A DNA stretch of 64,000 bases from positions 1 to 64,000 of the forward strand of contig DVDT01000098.1 in the NCBI GenBank assembly GCA_015296085.1. The letters are read 5' to 3'. The notes beneath the pieces were generated by a model. That model was not told the origin of the DNA. It made no database searches and was given only the letters and a program-made list of their open reading frames with translations. Positions 1 to 9,450 of this stretch are shown piece by piece (position 1 is the stretch's first letter; every line of letters starts with the position of its first letter). The translations under genes and the position numbers were made by a program. This stretch comes from Trichormus sp. M33_DOE_039 (lineage in GTDB: Bacteria > Cyanobacteriota > Cyanobacteriia > Cyanobacteriales > Nostocaceae).

Positions 1-141
1 TCGTTTTAGTTCGGAAATGCAACCTATATGCAGGTATTTAAATGCTTCAAAACTTCTAACATCTGAAAACAGCTTTTTATACCACTGGCAATATTCGTCC
101 ACGAATTTGATTGTTTTCATGGGTGAACGAGGCTCTACCAT
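1..141 (-). CDS. IS701-like transposase, N-terminal 47 residues (partial at window edge)
   Basis: Reading the minus strand from an ATG at 141 gives an open frame to base 1 (47 codons, no stop). It contains KFVDEYCQWYKKLF followed by RSFEAFKYLHIGCISELKR. This is the characteristic start of the cyanobacterial IS701-family transposase (DDE, IS4-like), in which a short N-terminal region precedes the nuclease core. The catalytic domain is outside the window, so activity cannot be judged. A second in-frame ATG lies at codon 8. The gene is too short within this window to appear as an ordinary full ORF, but the match to the family N-terminus is strong by eye. Confidence 0.75.
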   Translation of the reverse strand, partial: MVEPRSPMKTIKFVDEYCQWYKKLFSDVRSFEAFKYLHIGCISELKR

Positions 142-204
142 GCTCTGTGCTTATGTTCTACGTTTTTTACGTTCTTATACTACCGCGAAAGTGACAAAAC
201 AGGG
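1..204 (-). mobile_element. 5' end of an IS701-like insertion sequence, runs off the left edge
   Basis: Positions 1-141 on the minus strand encode the N-terminus of an IS701/IS4-like transposase. About 60 bases of non-coding IS end follow up to about 204. The next four bases, 205-208, are CTAA, which fits the YTAR target reported for IS701-type elements, and the sequence then continues in the reading frame of an interrupted Rpn/DUF2887-type gene. I infer that 204/205 is the element's boundary. The other end of the element lies outside the window, so the duplicated target and the terminal inverted repeat cannot be confirmed. Confidence 0.6.
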
Positions 205-245
205 CTAATCCCCCGATTAATGGAGAGGCATATCGGTTTGATTCG

Positions 246-1028
246 GTGGCAGTCAAAGAGCCTAAGTTTGAAATTGATGGGGTATTTTTACCGCCAGAGG
301 ATGAAAGTCCTGGTACTGTCTATTTCTGCGAAGTTCAATTCCAGAAAGATGAAAAGCTGTATGAAAGAGTATTTGCAGAATCCTCATTATATTTCTACCG
401 CAACCGTGAAAGATTTAGTGATTGGCAAGTAGTGATAATTTATCCGTCACGGAGTATTGAACAAAGTGACATTCATCCCCATCGAACTTTACTCAATGGC
501 AACCAAGTGTATCGGGTGTATTTGGATGAGTTGGGAAATATCCGTTCCTTGCCTTTGTGGGTAGCGGTGATGGTGTTAACTACTGTGGAAGAAGAACAAG
601 CACCCTCAGAAGCTAGGTATTTGTTGAGCCGAACTCGTGACGAATTATCGTCACCCGATAGTCATGCCATAATTGATATGGTGACAACAATTATGGCATA
701 TAGGTTTGAAAATTTAAGCCGTATGGAGATAGAGTCAATGTTGGACATCACACTGAAGGAAACCAGGGTTTATCAGGAAATTAAACAAGAAGGGCGAGAA
801 GAAGGACGAGAAGAGGGGCGAGAAGAAGGGCGAGAAGAAGGGCGGAAACAAGAGGCTGTTAATTTCGTGACTCGACAGTTAACAAAGCGGTTTGGAGAAC
901 TTCCCTTAGAAGTGCGTTCTTTGGTTTCGGATTTGTCTGTGGCGATTTTGGAAGAGTTGGGTGAAGCATTGCTGGATTTTACCAGCGTGGTTGATTTGGA
1001 AGCTTGGTTACAGGCGAGAATTAATTAA
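246..1028 (+). CDS. 5'-truncated Rpn/DUF2887-type PD-(D/E)XK protein
   Basis: The frame contains IDGVFLPP, then EVQFQKDEKLYERVFAESS, which is the D...ExQ core of the DUF2887 branch of the Rpn (recombination-promoting nuclease/YhgA-like) families. A DUF4351-like C-terminus follows after a short charged repeat of GREE units at about residues 182-200. The frame is open upstream of the GTG at 246 and already encodes family-like residues (NGEAYRFDS) back to about 205, where it meets the presumed IS boundary and then a TGA at 192. The usual start, about 40 residues further upstream, is missing. Translation from GTG 246 would lose part of the nuclease core, so this is probably a disrupted gene. I cannot exclude residual expression of the C-terminal part. 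Confidence 0.7.
   Translation: MAVKEPKFEIDGVFLPPEDESPGTVYFCEVQFQKDEKLYERVFAESSLYFYRNRERFSDWQVVIIYPSRSIEQSDIHPHRTLLNGNQVYRVYLDELGNIRSLPLWVAVMVLTTVEEEQAPSEARYLLSRTRDELSSPDSHAIIDMVTTIMAYRFENLSRMEIESMLDITLKETRVYQEIKQEGREEGREEGREEGREEGRKQEAVNFVTRQLTKRFGELPLEVRSLVSDLSVAILEELGEALLDFTSVVDLEAWLQARIN
789..846 (+). repeat. In-frame 12-bp tandem repeat (GREE units)
   Basis: About four to five near-identical 12-bp units encode GREE repeats in the 246-1028 gene. Such charged helical stretches before the DUF4351 tail are common in this protein family in cyanobacteria, and copy number is expected to vary by slippage without changing the frame. Confidence 0.8.
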
Positions 1029-1096
1029 TCTAGTTAGATGATTGAAAGCGATTTGAAGAGGGCTAAAGCCCTCCCTAAAAATTATACACCGCTCCA

Positions 1097-1375
1097 TTAG
1101 GATACTTTTGGTTGCTGCCATAGAATAAGTTTTAATGGTGAGCAATAGCAAGTTCCATGAGTAATTTCTGGTTCGTGTTCAGCTATCCAATCATAAATTT
1201 TTGCAGCTTTTGCTAAAGCTAGCTTTTCTGAACGATAAAGCTGAGGAGTAGGACAGTAAGCTTGGCCATTGATATGTATAGCTACAATGTGCCAATAGTC
1301 GCCGCCTTCACCCTCCGGTAAAACTTCTATAAACCCTTTACTGTAAGGCTCGATTATTCCTATGTTCATCAGCAA
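1097..1375 (-). CDS. Small hypothetical protein
   Basis: A 92-residue frame that I do not recognise. It is soluble-looking, with no signal peptide or membrane segment, and contains an aromatic-rich motif (GGDYWHIVAIHINGQ) and two cysteines near the C-terminus (GTCYCS). A second possible start is the ATG two codons in (1369). It is convergent with the truncated Rpn-type gene and separated from it by 68 bp. Composition and codon use look like real coding sequence, and similar short proteins are frequent in Nostocales, but no function can be given. Confidence 0.5.
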   Translation of the reverse strand: MLMNIGIIEPYSKGFIEVLPEGEGGDYWHIVAIHINGQAYCPTPQLYRSEKLALAKAAKIYDWIAEHEPEITHGTCYCSPLKLILWQQPKVS

Positions 1376-2002
1376 CCATCAAAACTTTCAACTAAGACCA
1401 CAACATTAGACACCAGCTATTCAAGTAAGTCAAAGCTGGAATCATCAGGGAATGCAATAGCAACCCCTGCTAATGATTTTGTGTTCCTAGCCAATGGAAA
1501 TCTGAATTATTGGTCACTTTTTTAGGGAAATTTGTCTGAATAAATGGGTTGCTGATTTTGACCCTACGCCAAATTATTGGGCTAATGCCCAGGATTAAGA
1601 TATGAAGCTGGTAGATGACATAGTTGTGTTTTTCCCCGATTCACTTAGTAACTCATAATTAATTAACAATTGCCAAGAATTTTACATCTGATATTTTTAA
1701 TTTTTAAGTACGTTGTGGAGAAAATTTACAAGTATGTAACAAACAATTAAGCAGTTAAAAAGAGTTAAATCTTACACGTTGCGTGCTGTAATTTCTTTAT
1801 TCTCCTGTGGTTTTGACCCTATCAATGAAGACTAGTCTGTAACCCTTGTACAGTGCATTATCCAAGAGCATCTATTGTGTCAAGGAATATTTACCCTATA
1901 AATCTTGATATGGCTTCGTTTAGCAACAAATTTCTGGACTTAAAGTAAAGTTTTGTTTTATCTGGGAATACTAAAGCTGAAACTATTAAGAATGAGCGCA
2001 AC
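1376..2002. other. Intergenic region, 627 bp
   Basis: No gene, RNA or repeat that I can support. It separates a leftward small gene from the rightward giant kinase gene, so it should hold promoters for both, but I see no convincing sigma-70 pair or regulator box. It is A+T-rich, as are other intergenic stretches here. Confidence 0.5.
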
Positions 2003-5000
2003 ATGATTAGTACTCTTGTCAATATTCCCGGATATCGCATAAATGAAGAACTTTATAACGGTTCTAGAACGCTAGTGTATCGAGGCTATCGAGAAACTGA
2101 TTCCTTACCAATAGTAATTAAACTGTTAAAAAATTCTTATCCCACCTTTAATGAACTCTTGTCGTTTCATAACCAGTATACCATTGTTAAAAATCTTAAC
2201 TCATCCCTAATTGTCCAAATTTATAGCCTAGAAATATACCAAAATGGTTATATATTAGTGATGGAAGATTTTGGGGGAATGTCTCTCAAAGAATGGCTAG
2301 TCAATGGCAAACAACAATCTCTACAGGAGTTTTTAGAAATTGCGATCGCACTATGCAATACCTTAAATATTCTATATCGAGAGCGGATTATTCATAAAGA
2401 TATTAAACCCAGCAATATATTAATTAACCCCGAAACCAAACAAGTTAAATTAATTGACTTTAGTATTGCATCTTTACTCCCAAGAGAGACACAAACACTT
2501 GTCAATCCTAATGTATTAGAAGGAACGCTAGCTTATATATCCCCAGAACAAACAGGCAGAATGAATCGGGGAATAGACTATCGCACAGATTTTTATTCTT
2601 TGGGTGTAACTTTCTACGAGTTACTGACAGGAGAATTGCCATTTACAGCAAGTGAGCCAATGGAATTAGTACATTGTCACATTGCTAAAACCGCACCCTT
2701 AGTACACGAAATTAATCCAGAAATTCCATCTGTACTATCAAAAATTGTCAGCAAATTAATGGCAAAAAATGCTGAAGATAGGTATCAAAGTGCATTAGGG
2801 CTAAAATGTGATTTAGAGAAGTGTTTACATCAGCTAAAAATTGGTGATCAGATAACTAGTTTTGAGATTGCACAGAAAGATATCTGCGATCGCTTCATTA
2901 TTCCCGATAAACTTTATGGTAGAGAAGCCGAAGTATCAACCCTCCTACAAGCATTTGAAAGAGTCAGTCTTGGTGCAACAGAAATGATGTTGGTGGCTGG
3001 GTTTTCGGGAATCGGGAAAACGGCGGTTGTCAATGAAGTTCATAAACCGATTGTGCGTCAACGAGGCTATTTTATCAAAGGCAAATTTGACCAATTTCAA
3101 CGGAATATTCCCTTCAGTGCGTTCGTGCAGGCATTCCGGGATTTAATTGCACAATTGTTAACAGAAAATGACGCACAAATTCAGCAATGGAAAAACAAAA
3201 TATTAGATGCTCTTGGAGAAAATGGGCAGGTAATTATTGAAGTTATTCCTGAGCTAGCAATAATTATTGGTCAACAACCGCAAGCAATAGAGTTATCAGG
3301 AACATCAGCACAAAACCGATTTAATTTATTATTCCAAAAATTTACTCAAGTTTTTACCAGCAGTGAACAACCTTTAGTGATTTTTTTAGATGATTTGCAA
3401 TGGGCAGATTCAGCATCACTAAAGTTAATACAGCTATTAATGGCTGATACAGGTCGTCTTTTTATCATTGGTGCTTACCGGGATAATGAAGTCTATCCTG
3501 GACATATATTCATGTTGACTCTGAGTGAAATTCAAAAAAAACCAGTAAAATTTCAAACAATTACTTTAACACCCTTAAGTCAATTACAAATAAATTATTT
3601 AGTTGCTGACACGCTTAAATGCAAAGAAAACTTGGCATCGAATCTTTCTGCATTGATTTATCAAAAAACTCATGGCAACCCGTTTTTTGCGACCCAATTT
3701 TTCAAAGCATTAAATCAAGATAGATTAATTCAATTTGACTTAGAATTAGGGTGTTGGCAATGTGACATTGCACAAGTCAAAACTCAAGCGGTTACAGATG
3801 ATGTTGTAAATTTTATGGTCTTGCAATTGCGAAAATTGCTGCCAACTACTCAAGAGATTTTGCAGATGGCAGCTTGTATTGGCAATCAATTTGATTTAGC
3901 AACTTTGGCAATTGTTTTAGAACAATCAGAAATTGAAACAGCTACAAATTTGTGGGAAGCATTGCAAGAAGGTTTGATTATACCAATTAGCGATGTTTAT
4001 AAGTTTTATCAGGGAGAAGAGCATCAGCAATTAGGATTGTCAAATATTCATAAACAATTAGCTAAATATAAATTTTTACATGATCGCGTTCAACAAGCTG
4101 CCTATTACCTGATTCCCGAAGACCAAAAACAGACGACACATTACCACATCGGACAACTGCTTCTGCAACAGATTTCGCCAGCAGCAAGAGAAGACCATAT
4201 TTTTGAAATTGTTAATCAATTAAATCACGGGACTGCTTTAATTAACCAACAAACACAACGAGATGAACTAGCACAACTTAATCTAATTGCCTGCCGCAAA
4301 GCCAAAAATTCTACCGCCTATCAAGCCGCGGGTGAATATGCCGCAATCGGATTGTCTCTGTTAGGAGAAAAAGCTTGGCAGCAACAATATGAAATGACCC
4401 TCACCTTCCATGAATTAGCTGCCGAAGTCGCTTCTTTGTGCGGCGAATTTGAAGTGATGGAACAGTTGATTAATACCGTGATCGCACAGGCAAATTCTTT
4501 GCTGGAAAAGGTCAATGTCTACTGTATTAGAATTCAGTCTTATGTATTCCAGAATAAACCTGTCGAAGCCATTGATATAGGACAGAAACTCCTGCAACAG
4601 TTTGGTGTCATGTTTGCCGAATCACTCACACCAGTAGATATTCAACAGTCAATTCAAGAGATTAAAGAACTGATTGGAGATAGAGAAATTGCAGATTTAG
4701 TTGATTTACCTGAAATGAAAGATCTGGAAATCCTGGCAATTATCCAGATTGCCAGTAGTCTCATTCCCCCAGCTTATAATTCCGGTTCTCTTTTGTGTCC
4801 ATTACTGATTGCGTTGTCAGTCAAATTATCCATTCAGCATGGAAATACAATAGCTTCTGCATTTAGTTACGCTAACTATGGCACAATTCTCTGCAATCTT
4901 TTACAAGATGTAGATACCGCCACAAAGTTTGGTCACTTGTCACTGCAAATCATCTCAAAATTTGATGCTAAAGCTATTAAACCAGAAGTGCTTTTAGTGC

Positions 5001-7456
5001 TAGGAGGTTTTATCCTGCACCGCAAATCTCACATTAAAGATATCCTGCCACTCTTGCAAGAGAGTTATGTGGCTAGTTTAGAAGTGGGTAGCACGAAGTT
5101 TGCTGGATACCATGCCCGTACCTTTTGTAACGCTTCTTTTTGGTGTAATCAGCCTCTTGCTACCTTAGAGCAGAATGCTCGTGCTTACTACAATGGTTTG
5201 ATGCAACTAAAGCAATTGGGACTAGCCAATCATTGTCGGCTTTCTTGGCAGTCTGCATTAAATTTGCAGGGGTTTGGGGAAAATCCCTGTATTCTATCTG
5301 GGGAAGCCGTACAAGAAACGGAAATTCTGCCGCAGCTAATGTCTGATAATGATTTGAGCGAGTTGTATGTGTTCTATTCATATAAGCTAATGCTCTGCTT
5401 CTTGTTTGGAGAAATTGAACAAGCTCAAAATTATGCTATTGAGTGCGGTCGCTATTTCATAGCTGCTAAGGGACTAGTATACGAACCTACGTTTTATTTC
5501 TATGATTCTTTGACTGCTCTAGCAGCTTTGAATTTGCAATTGGAAGTGGCATCAGAAGTATGGCAAAGGGTAGAGCATAACCAGACTCAGCTACAACAAC
5601 ATTGGGCGCGCTATGCTCCGATGAATTATCAGCATAAGATTGATTTGGTAGAAGCAGAAAAATGTCGAGTATTAGGAAAAAAGGCCGAAGCCATAGAGTT
5701 TTATGACAAAGCGATTTCTCTAGCCAAAGCTAACGAATATATGCAAGAAGAAGCACTTAGCAATGAGTTAGCTGCTAAATTTTACCTCGAATGGGGCAGA
5801 AAACGCATAGCTGGGGAATATATGACCGAAGCTTACTATGGTTATGCTCGTTGGGGAGCAAAAGCCAAAATCGCCGACTTAGAACGCCACTATCCCCAAT
5901 TACTTGCTCCCATATTGCAGCAAAAACGTTCTTCCCTTTCCTTTAGCGAAACTATCTTCGCCTTGGAGAGTTTTACCTCCACCAGTACCACCACATCCAC
6001 CAGTAGCAGTGTTTCTTATTCTTTGGATTTAGCTGCCATTCTGAAAGCTTCTCAAACTATCTCAGGGGAAATCGAACTGGAAAAACTCCTTTCGTCGTTG
6101 CTTTCTATCGTCATCGAAAATGCGGGAGCAGATAAGTGTGTATTAATGCTGATGGAATCAGAGCAATTACAGATTCGGGCATTAGCAAAGCTGGAGCTAG
6201 AGAACAAAGGAAATACCAAAGTTAATTTTTCTCCCAGGCTGACTAATCCACAACCTCTTGAAGAGTCTATTGATGTACCAATTGGCTTAATTAATACCGT
6301 TAAACGCAGCTTAGAACCAGCAGTCATTGTTGATGCTAGTGTCAATTTACAATTAATTGATGACTACTACATTCAGCAACAGCTACCCAAGAGTATTTTA
6401 TGTAGCCCGATTTTGCATCAAGGCAAATTGATGGGCATTTTATATCTAGAAAATAATTTAACCACAGGGGCGTTCACAAGCGATCGCGTAGAACTTCTCA
6501 ATTTGCTGTGCGCTCAAGCAGCGATTTCTTTAGAAAATGCCAAACTATTTCATGAAAGTAAACAAGCGGAACTTTCCTTACAGCAAAAATCGCTCTTATT
6601 AGAACAAGCATTACATAACTTACAAAACGCCCAATTACAAATTATCCAAAGTGAGAAAATGTCTGCTTTAGGAAACTTAGTTGCTGGGGTGGCTCACGAA
6701 ATGAATAATCCTTTGGGCTTCATTTTTGCCAGTCTCCAACAAACTAAACCTACTATTAATGATGTTGTTGAACACTTGCAATTGTATCAACAAACTTTCC
6801 CAAATGCCAGTGAGGAAATAATTGACCATGCTCAAGAAATTGATTTGGAATATATCTTAGATGACTTACCAAATGTCATTGATTCGATGACTATGGCGTG
6901 TGACAGACTCAAAAGTATCAGTACCAGTCTCCGCACCTTCTCTCGTGCTGACAAAGATTATAAAGTACCATTTAATATTCATCAAGGCATTGATAGTACT
7001 ATTCTCATTCTCAAACATCGTCTCAAGGCTAATGAACAACGTCCCGCTATTGAAGTAGTTACTAACTACGGAAACCTGCCTCAAATTGAATGTTTTCCTG
7101 GTCAATTAAATCAGGTATTTATGAATATTTTGGCAAACGCAATTGATGCCTTAGAAGAATCAAATTGCCAACAAAATTTTGAGGTAATCCAAGCTAATCC
7201 CAACCGCATTACTATCACAACTTCACTCGCAAATCATCTTGTTAAAATTGCCATTCTAGATAATGGTAAAGGGATGAGTGAAGAGGTAAAACAAAAAATA
7301 TTTGACCATTTATTCACTACGAAAGCTGTGGGTAAAGGAACTGGGTTAGGGCTGGCGATCGCCCGGCAAATAGTTGAGGAAACCCACGGTGGCAAATTGT
7401 ATTGTAATTCTGTCCTGAGCCAAGGGACAGAATTTATCATTGAAATTCCGATGTAA
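2003..7456 (+). CDS. Trifunctional Ser/Thr kinase - AAA ATPase - GAF - sensor histidine kinase
   Basis: This 1817-residue protein has the domain order of the cyanobacterial Hstk family. An N-terminal Hanks-type kinase (about 10-275) has the catalytic IHKDIKPSN loop near residue 130, an IDF in place of DFG, and SPEQ in place of APE. An AAA_16-type ATPase has Walker A GFSGIGKT near 332 and LDDLQWAD as the Walker B region. A long helical TPR-like middle (about 600-1300) follows. A GAF domain lies at about 1340-1515. The C-terminal histidine kinase has the phospho-acceptor in GVAHEMNNPL (about 1562), N box NILANAIDAL and G boxes DNGKGMS and GKGTGLGLA. No membrane segment is evident, so it is probably a cytoplasmic sensor. 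No response regulator gene lies beside it. Its histidine kinase core closely resembles that of the five-GAF kinase at 20838-24371. The signal is unknown. Confidence 0.93.
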   Translation: MISTLVNIPGYRINEELYNGSRTLVYRGYRETDSLPIVIKLLKNSYPTFNELLSFHNQYTIVKNLNSSLIVQIYSLEIYQNGYILVMEDFGGMSLKEWLVNGKQQSLQEFLEIAIALCNTLNILYRERIIHKDIKPSNILINPETKQVKLIDFSIASLLPRETQTLVNPNVLEGTLAYISPEQTGRMNRGIDYRTDFYSLGVTFYELLTGELPFTASEPMELVHCHIAKTAPLVHEINPEIPSVLSKIVSKLMAKNAEDRYQSALGLKCDLEKCLHQLKIGDQITSFEIAQKDICDRFIIPDKLYGREAEVSTLLQAFERVSLGATEMMLVAGFSGIGKTAVVNEVHKPIVRQRGYFIKGKFDQFQRNIPFSAFVQAFRDLIAQLLTENDAQIQQWKNKILDALGENGQVIIEVIPELAIIIGQQPQAIELSGTSAQNRFNLLFQKFTQVFTSSEQPLVIFLDDLQWADSASLKLIQLLMADTGRLFIIGAYRDNEVYPGHIFMLTLSEIQKKPVKFQTITLTPLSQLQINYLVADTLKCKENLASNLSALIYQKTHGNPFFATQFFKALNQDRLIQFDLELGCWQCDIAQVKTQAVTDDVVNFMVLQLRKLLPTTQEILQMAACIGNQFDLATLAIVLEQSEIETATNLWEALQEGLIIPISDVYKFYQGEEHQQLGLSNIHKQLAKYKFLHDRVQQAAYYLIPEDQKQTTHYHIGQLLLQQISPAAREDHIFEIVNQLNHGTALINQQTQRDELAQLNLIACRKAKNSTAYQAAGEYAAIGLSLLGEKAWQQQYEMTLTFHELAAEVASLCGEFEVMEQLINTVIAQANSLLEKVNVYCIRIQSYVFQNKPVEAIDIGQKLLQQFGVMFAESLTPVDIQQSIQEIKELIGDREIADLVDLPEMKDLEILAIIQIASSLIPPAYNSGSLLCPLLIALSVKLSIQHGNTIASAFSYANYGTILCNLLQDVDTATKFGHLSLQIISKFDAKAIKPEVLLVLGGFILHRKSHIKDILPLLQESYVASLEVGSTKFAGYHARTFCNASFWCNQPLATLEQNARAYYNGLMQLKQLGLANHCRLSWQSALNLQGFGENPCILSGEAVQETEILPQLMSDNDLSELYVFYSYKLMLCFLFGEIEQAQNYAIECGRYFIAAKGLVYEPTFYFYDSLTALAALNLQLEVASEVWQRVEHNQTQLQQHWARYAPMNYQHKIDLVEAEKCRVLGKKAEAIEFYDKAISLAKANEYMQEEALSNELAAKFYLEWGRKRIAGEYMTEAYYGYARWGAKAKIADLERHYPQLLAPILQQKRSSLSFSETIFALESFTSTSTTTSTSSSVSYSLDLAAILKASQTISGEIELEKLLSSLLSIVIENAGADKCVLMLMESEQLQIRALAKLELENKGNTKVNFSPRLTNPQPLEESIDVPIGLINTVKRSLEPAVIVDASVNLQLIDDYYIQQQLPKSILCSPILHQGKLMGILYLENNLTTGAFTSDRVELLNLLCAQAAISLENAKLFHESKQAELSLQQKSLLLEQALHNLQNAQLQIIQSEKMSALGNLVAGVAHEMNNPLGFIFASLQQTKPTINDVVEHLQLYQQTFPNASEEIIDHAQEIDLEYILDDLPNVIDSMTMACDRLKSISTSLRTFSRADKDYKVPFNIHQGIDSTILILKHRLKANEQRPAIEVVTNYGNLPQIECFPGQLNQVFMNILANAIDALEESNCQQNFEVIQANPNRITITTSLANHLVKIAILDNGKGMSEEVKQKIFDHLFTTKAVGKGTGLGLAIARQIVEETHGGKLYCNSVLSQGTEFIIEIPM

Positions 7457-7495
7457 GTAAAGCTGGGAGAGGGCAGGGGCAAGGGGAAAGAATGG

Positions 7496-7518
7496 AAGAG
7501 GGTTTCATCCCTCTTTTA
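7496..7518. terminator. Probable bidirectional terminator
   Basis: AAGAGGG, a 6-base loop and CCCTCTT form a perfect 7-bp stem followed by TT. It lies between the convergent ends of the giant kinase gene and the halogenase gene, so it could serve both strands. The T-tract is short, so efficiency is uncertain. Confidence 0.55.
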
Positions 7519-7521
7519 TTA

Positions 7522-9450
7522 CTAAGCAGGTAGCCAAGTGTGTAACCAACTGTCTCGGCGTTTGGTAAAGTCATGGAGCAAATCTGGTCGTGTTTCCCGT
7601 AAGCATTGCAGGGCTTGGTGTTGGGGCATAGCGGTGCTAGCCATACCTTGGAGAATTGCCATTTGGCGTTTCCAGGTGGCTGCATCTTCTACAGTTTCTA
7701 CAAAGCGGGTGGCTACTTTTTGTCCCATTAACAAGGTGTCATAAGAGTGATCGTCAGAGAAGAACTCTGGCGGATGCACTGTATAAAAGAGGGAATTGCG
7801 GTAAGACAGGGGCGCACGTTCCTGAAATAAGGCTATTCGTTCAGCTGCGCCAGAAATATCTGTGTCTTGATTGGCTGCTTGCCAAAAGGGCGTGGAGAGA
7901 CGGCGATTGAATTTGTAGTGAATGCCCAAAAACCAGCGCAGGGCATCCCAACGTTCGTTAATTTTACGGTTAAGTGTAGATTTAATTCCCTCATCCCGTT
8001 TTGAGGCTGGTAAGTTGTTCATTAGAAGTTCCAATTCCAGAACAATCATATGTAGGGCTGTTGATTCTAGCGGTTCGACAAAGGCGTAGGAATTACCGAT
8101 CGCCACAACGTTACCTTTCCAAAAATGCTCATGTCGTCCCGAACGAAATTTGACTACCCAAGGTTCACCCATTCCCGGATTTTTAGCCCGCATTTCTGCT
8201 AATGCTTGGTCAACGCTACAAAATGCGGAGGAAAATACATAGCCTCGATGGTCGGCATCTTCAAAGGGTATATTCCAGCACCAACCATTGTTCATGGTTT
8301 CCGCTAAGGTGTAAGGCTTAATAGTGCCGTTATGGGGGACAGTAGCAGCGATCGCCTGATCGGTGAAAAGTGTATCCTGGTAACTGACAAATTTTGAGCC
8401 AAGTTTCTGTTCTAGTAAGAAGGAACGGAAGCCAGAACAATCAATATATAAGTCGTAAGCTAGTTTGCGTCCATCTTCGGTGATTAAATGGGTGATGCTT
8501 TCACCATCGGGAGCAAGTTGAGCATCACAAATCTGCACATCTAGATGATCAATTCCGGCGGCGATCGCTTCTTCTTTTAAATAGCCAATGAATCGCCGAT
8601 TATCCAGATGATAAGCCCAGCGAATCAGGTGCAGTAAGGATAATGGCTTGCCATCACCCTGATCAAAAATGGGGGCGCGATCGCTATTCATTAACATCGC
8701 CCCCAAGGATTGATTGTTTAAAGTTGCATCATAGAGGAATGATTCTAGCAAGCGTCCGCGTTGAAACGGAAATGTAAAATTGTAATCATCGGGTAGTCCC
8801 CACTGAAATTTAATTCCCAGTTTCCAAGTAGGAGCAACCCGCCGATAAAAATCAACGATATCCAGCCCTAAAAATCGGGGACTGTGGAGAAACTTCACCA
8901 GTTCGGGAGTTGTGGCTTCTCCCACACCAATTACTGGGATAGCACTTGATTCTAGCAGTGTCACCTTAATATCTGGATGGAAAGCCCGAAACGCCAAAGC
9001 CGCCAAATATCCAGCCGTTCCACCACCTAAAATCCCCACTGTTTGGTAACTATCGGCGGCTGGACGGATTTTTGCTTGCAAAGGATTCGGCCAAATTCGA
9101 CCGATTTCCTCAGCCGCAGAGGCGATCGCATTTCGTTCCAACATTCCCAGAGGAGCATCTAATTGCGGTGTACACTGCTGACATTCAGCACTGGGCAATA
9201 GTCGCTTGACGATGCGATCGCCCTTGCTGTCAATTTTGACTACACTAGTGGCGCGGGTTGGCGTGGAATGAGCCAAAACTGCGATCGCTTCTTCCAAACA
9301 AGCCTGCACAATAGAAGGGGAAAGTGGGGGTGTGGGGGTGTGGGGGTGTGGGGGAAAGGAGGGGGGTTGACAGTTGTGGCAAGATCTCCTGTAATCCTGA
9401 TGGAATTTCTGCCAAGGTGACGATTCGACAACCAAAACAGGCTGTTGCAC
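7522..9450 (-). CDS. Flavin-dependent (tryptophan-type) halogenase, 3' part of a frameshifted E1-halogenase fusion
   Basis: In this 642-residue frame the authentic part begins just after a proline-rich repeat (about residue 45). Residues 50-95 complete the preceding E1-like domain and include the CQQC of its zinc tetracysteine site. The halogenase follows: FAD-binding GGGTAG (142-147), GVGEAT (175-180), GIKFQW with the expected catalytic lysine (K214), the GWCWNIP signature (389-395), and EPLEST (459-464) with the expected catalytic glutamate. Family members use reduced FAD, oxygen and chloride or bromide to chlorinate or brominate an indole or other aromatic ring; a separate flavin reductase is needed. 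Fusion to a leader-binding E1-like domain suggests the substrate is a peptide-bound residue rather than free tryptophan (inference). The upstream half is the overlapping frame at 9245-10165. Confidence 0.85.
   Translation of the reverse strand: MQQPVLVVESSPWQKFHQDYRRSCHNCQPPSFPPHPHTPTPPLSPSIVQACLEEAIAVLAHSTPTRATSVVKIDSKGDRIVKRLLPSAECQQCTPQLDAPLGMLERNAIASAAEEIGRIWPNPLQAKIRPAADSYQTVGILGGGTAGYLAALAFRAFHPDIKVTLLESSAIPVIGVGEATTPELVKFLHSPRFLGLDIVDFYRRVAPTWKLGIKFQWGLPDDYNFTFPFQRGRLLESFLYDATLNNQSLGAMLMNSDRAPIFDQGDGKPLSLLHLIRWAYHLDNRRFIGYLKEEAIAAGIDHLDVQICDAQLAPDGESITHLITEDGRKLAYDLYIDCSGFRSFLLEQKLGSKFVSYQDTLFTDQAIAATVPHNGTIKPYTLAETMNNGWCWNIPFEDADHRGYVFSSAFCSVDQALAEMRAKNPGMGEPWVVKFRSGRHEHFWKGNVVAIGNSYAFVEPLESTALHMIVLELELLMNNLPASKRDEGIKSTLNRKINERWDALRWFLGIHYKFNRRLSTPFWQAANQDTDISGAAERIALFQERAPLSYRNSLFYTVHPPEFFSDDHSYDTLLMGQKVATRFVETVEDAATWKRQMAILQGMASTAMPQHQALQCLRETRPDLLHDFTKRRDSWLHTWLPA

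Noticed and set aside
8000-9300. Free-tryptophan halogenase of a classical pathway
   Set aside because: Fusion to an E1/RRE-like domain and the peptide-locus context argue for a peptide-bound substrate, although this is not proven.
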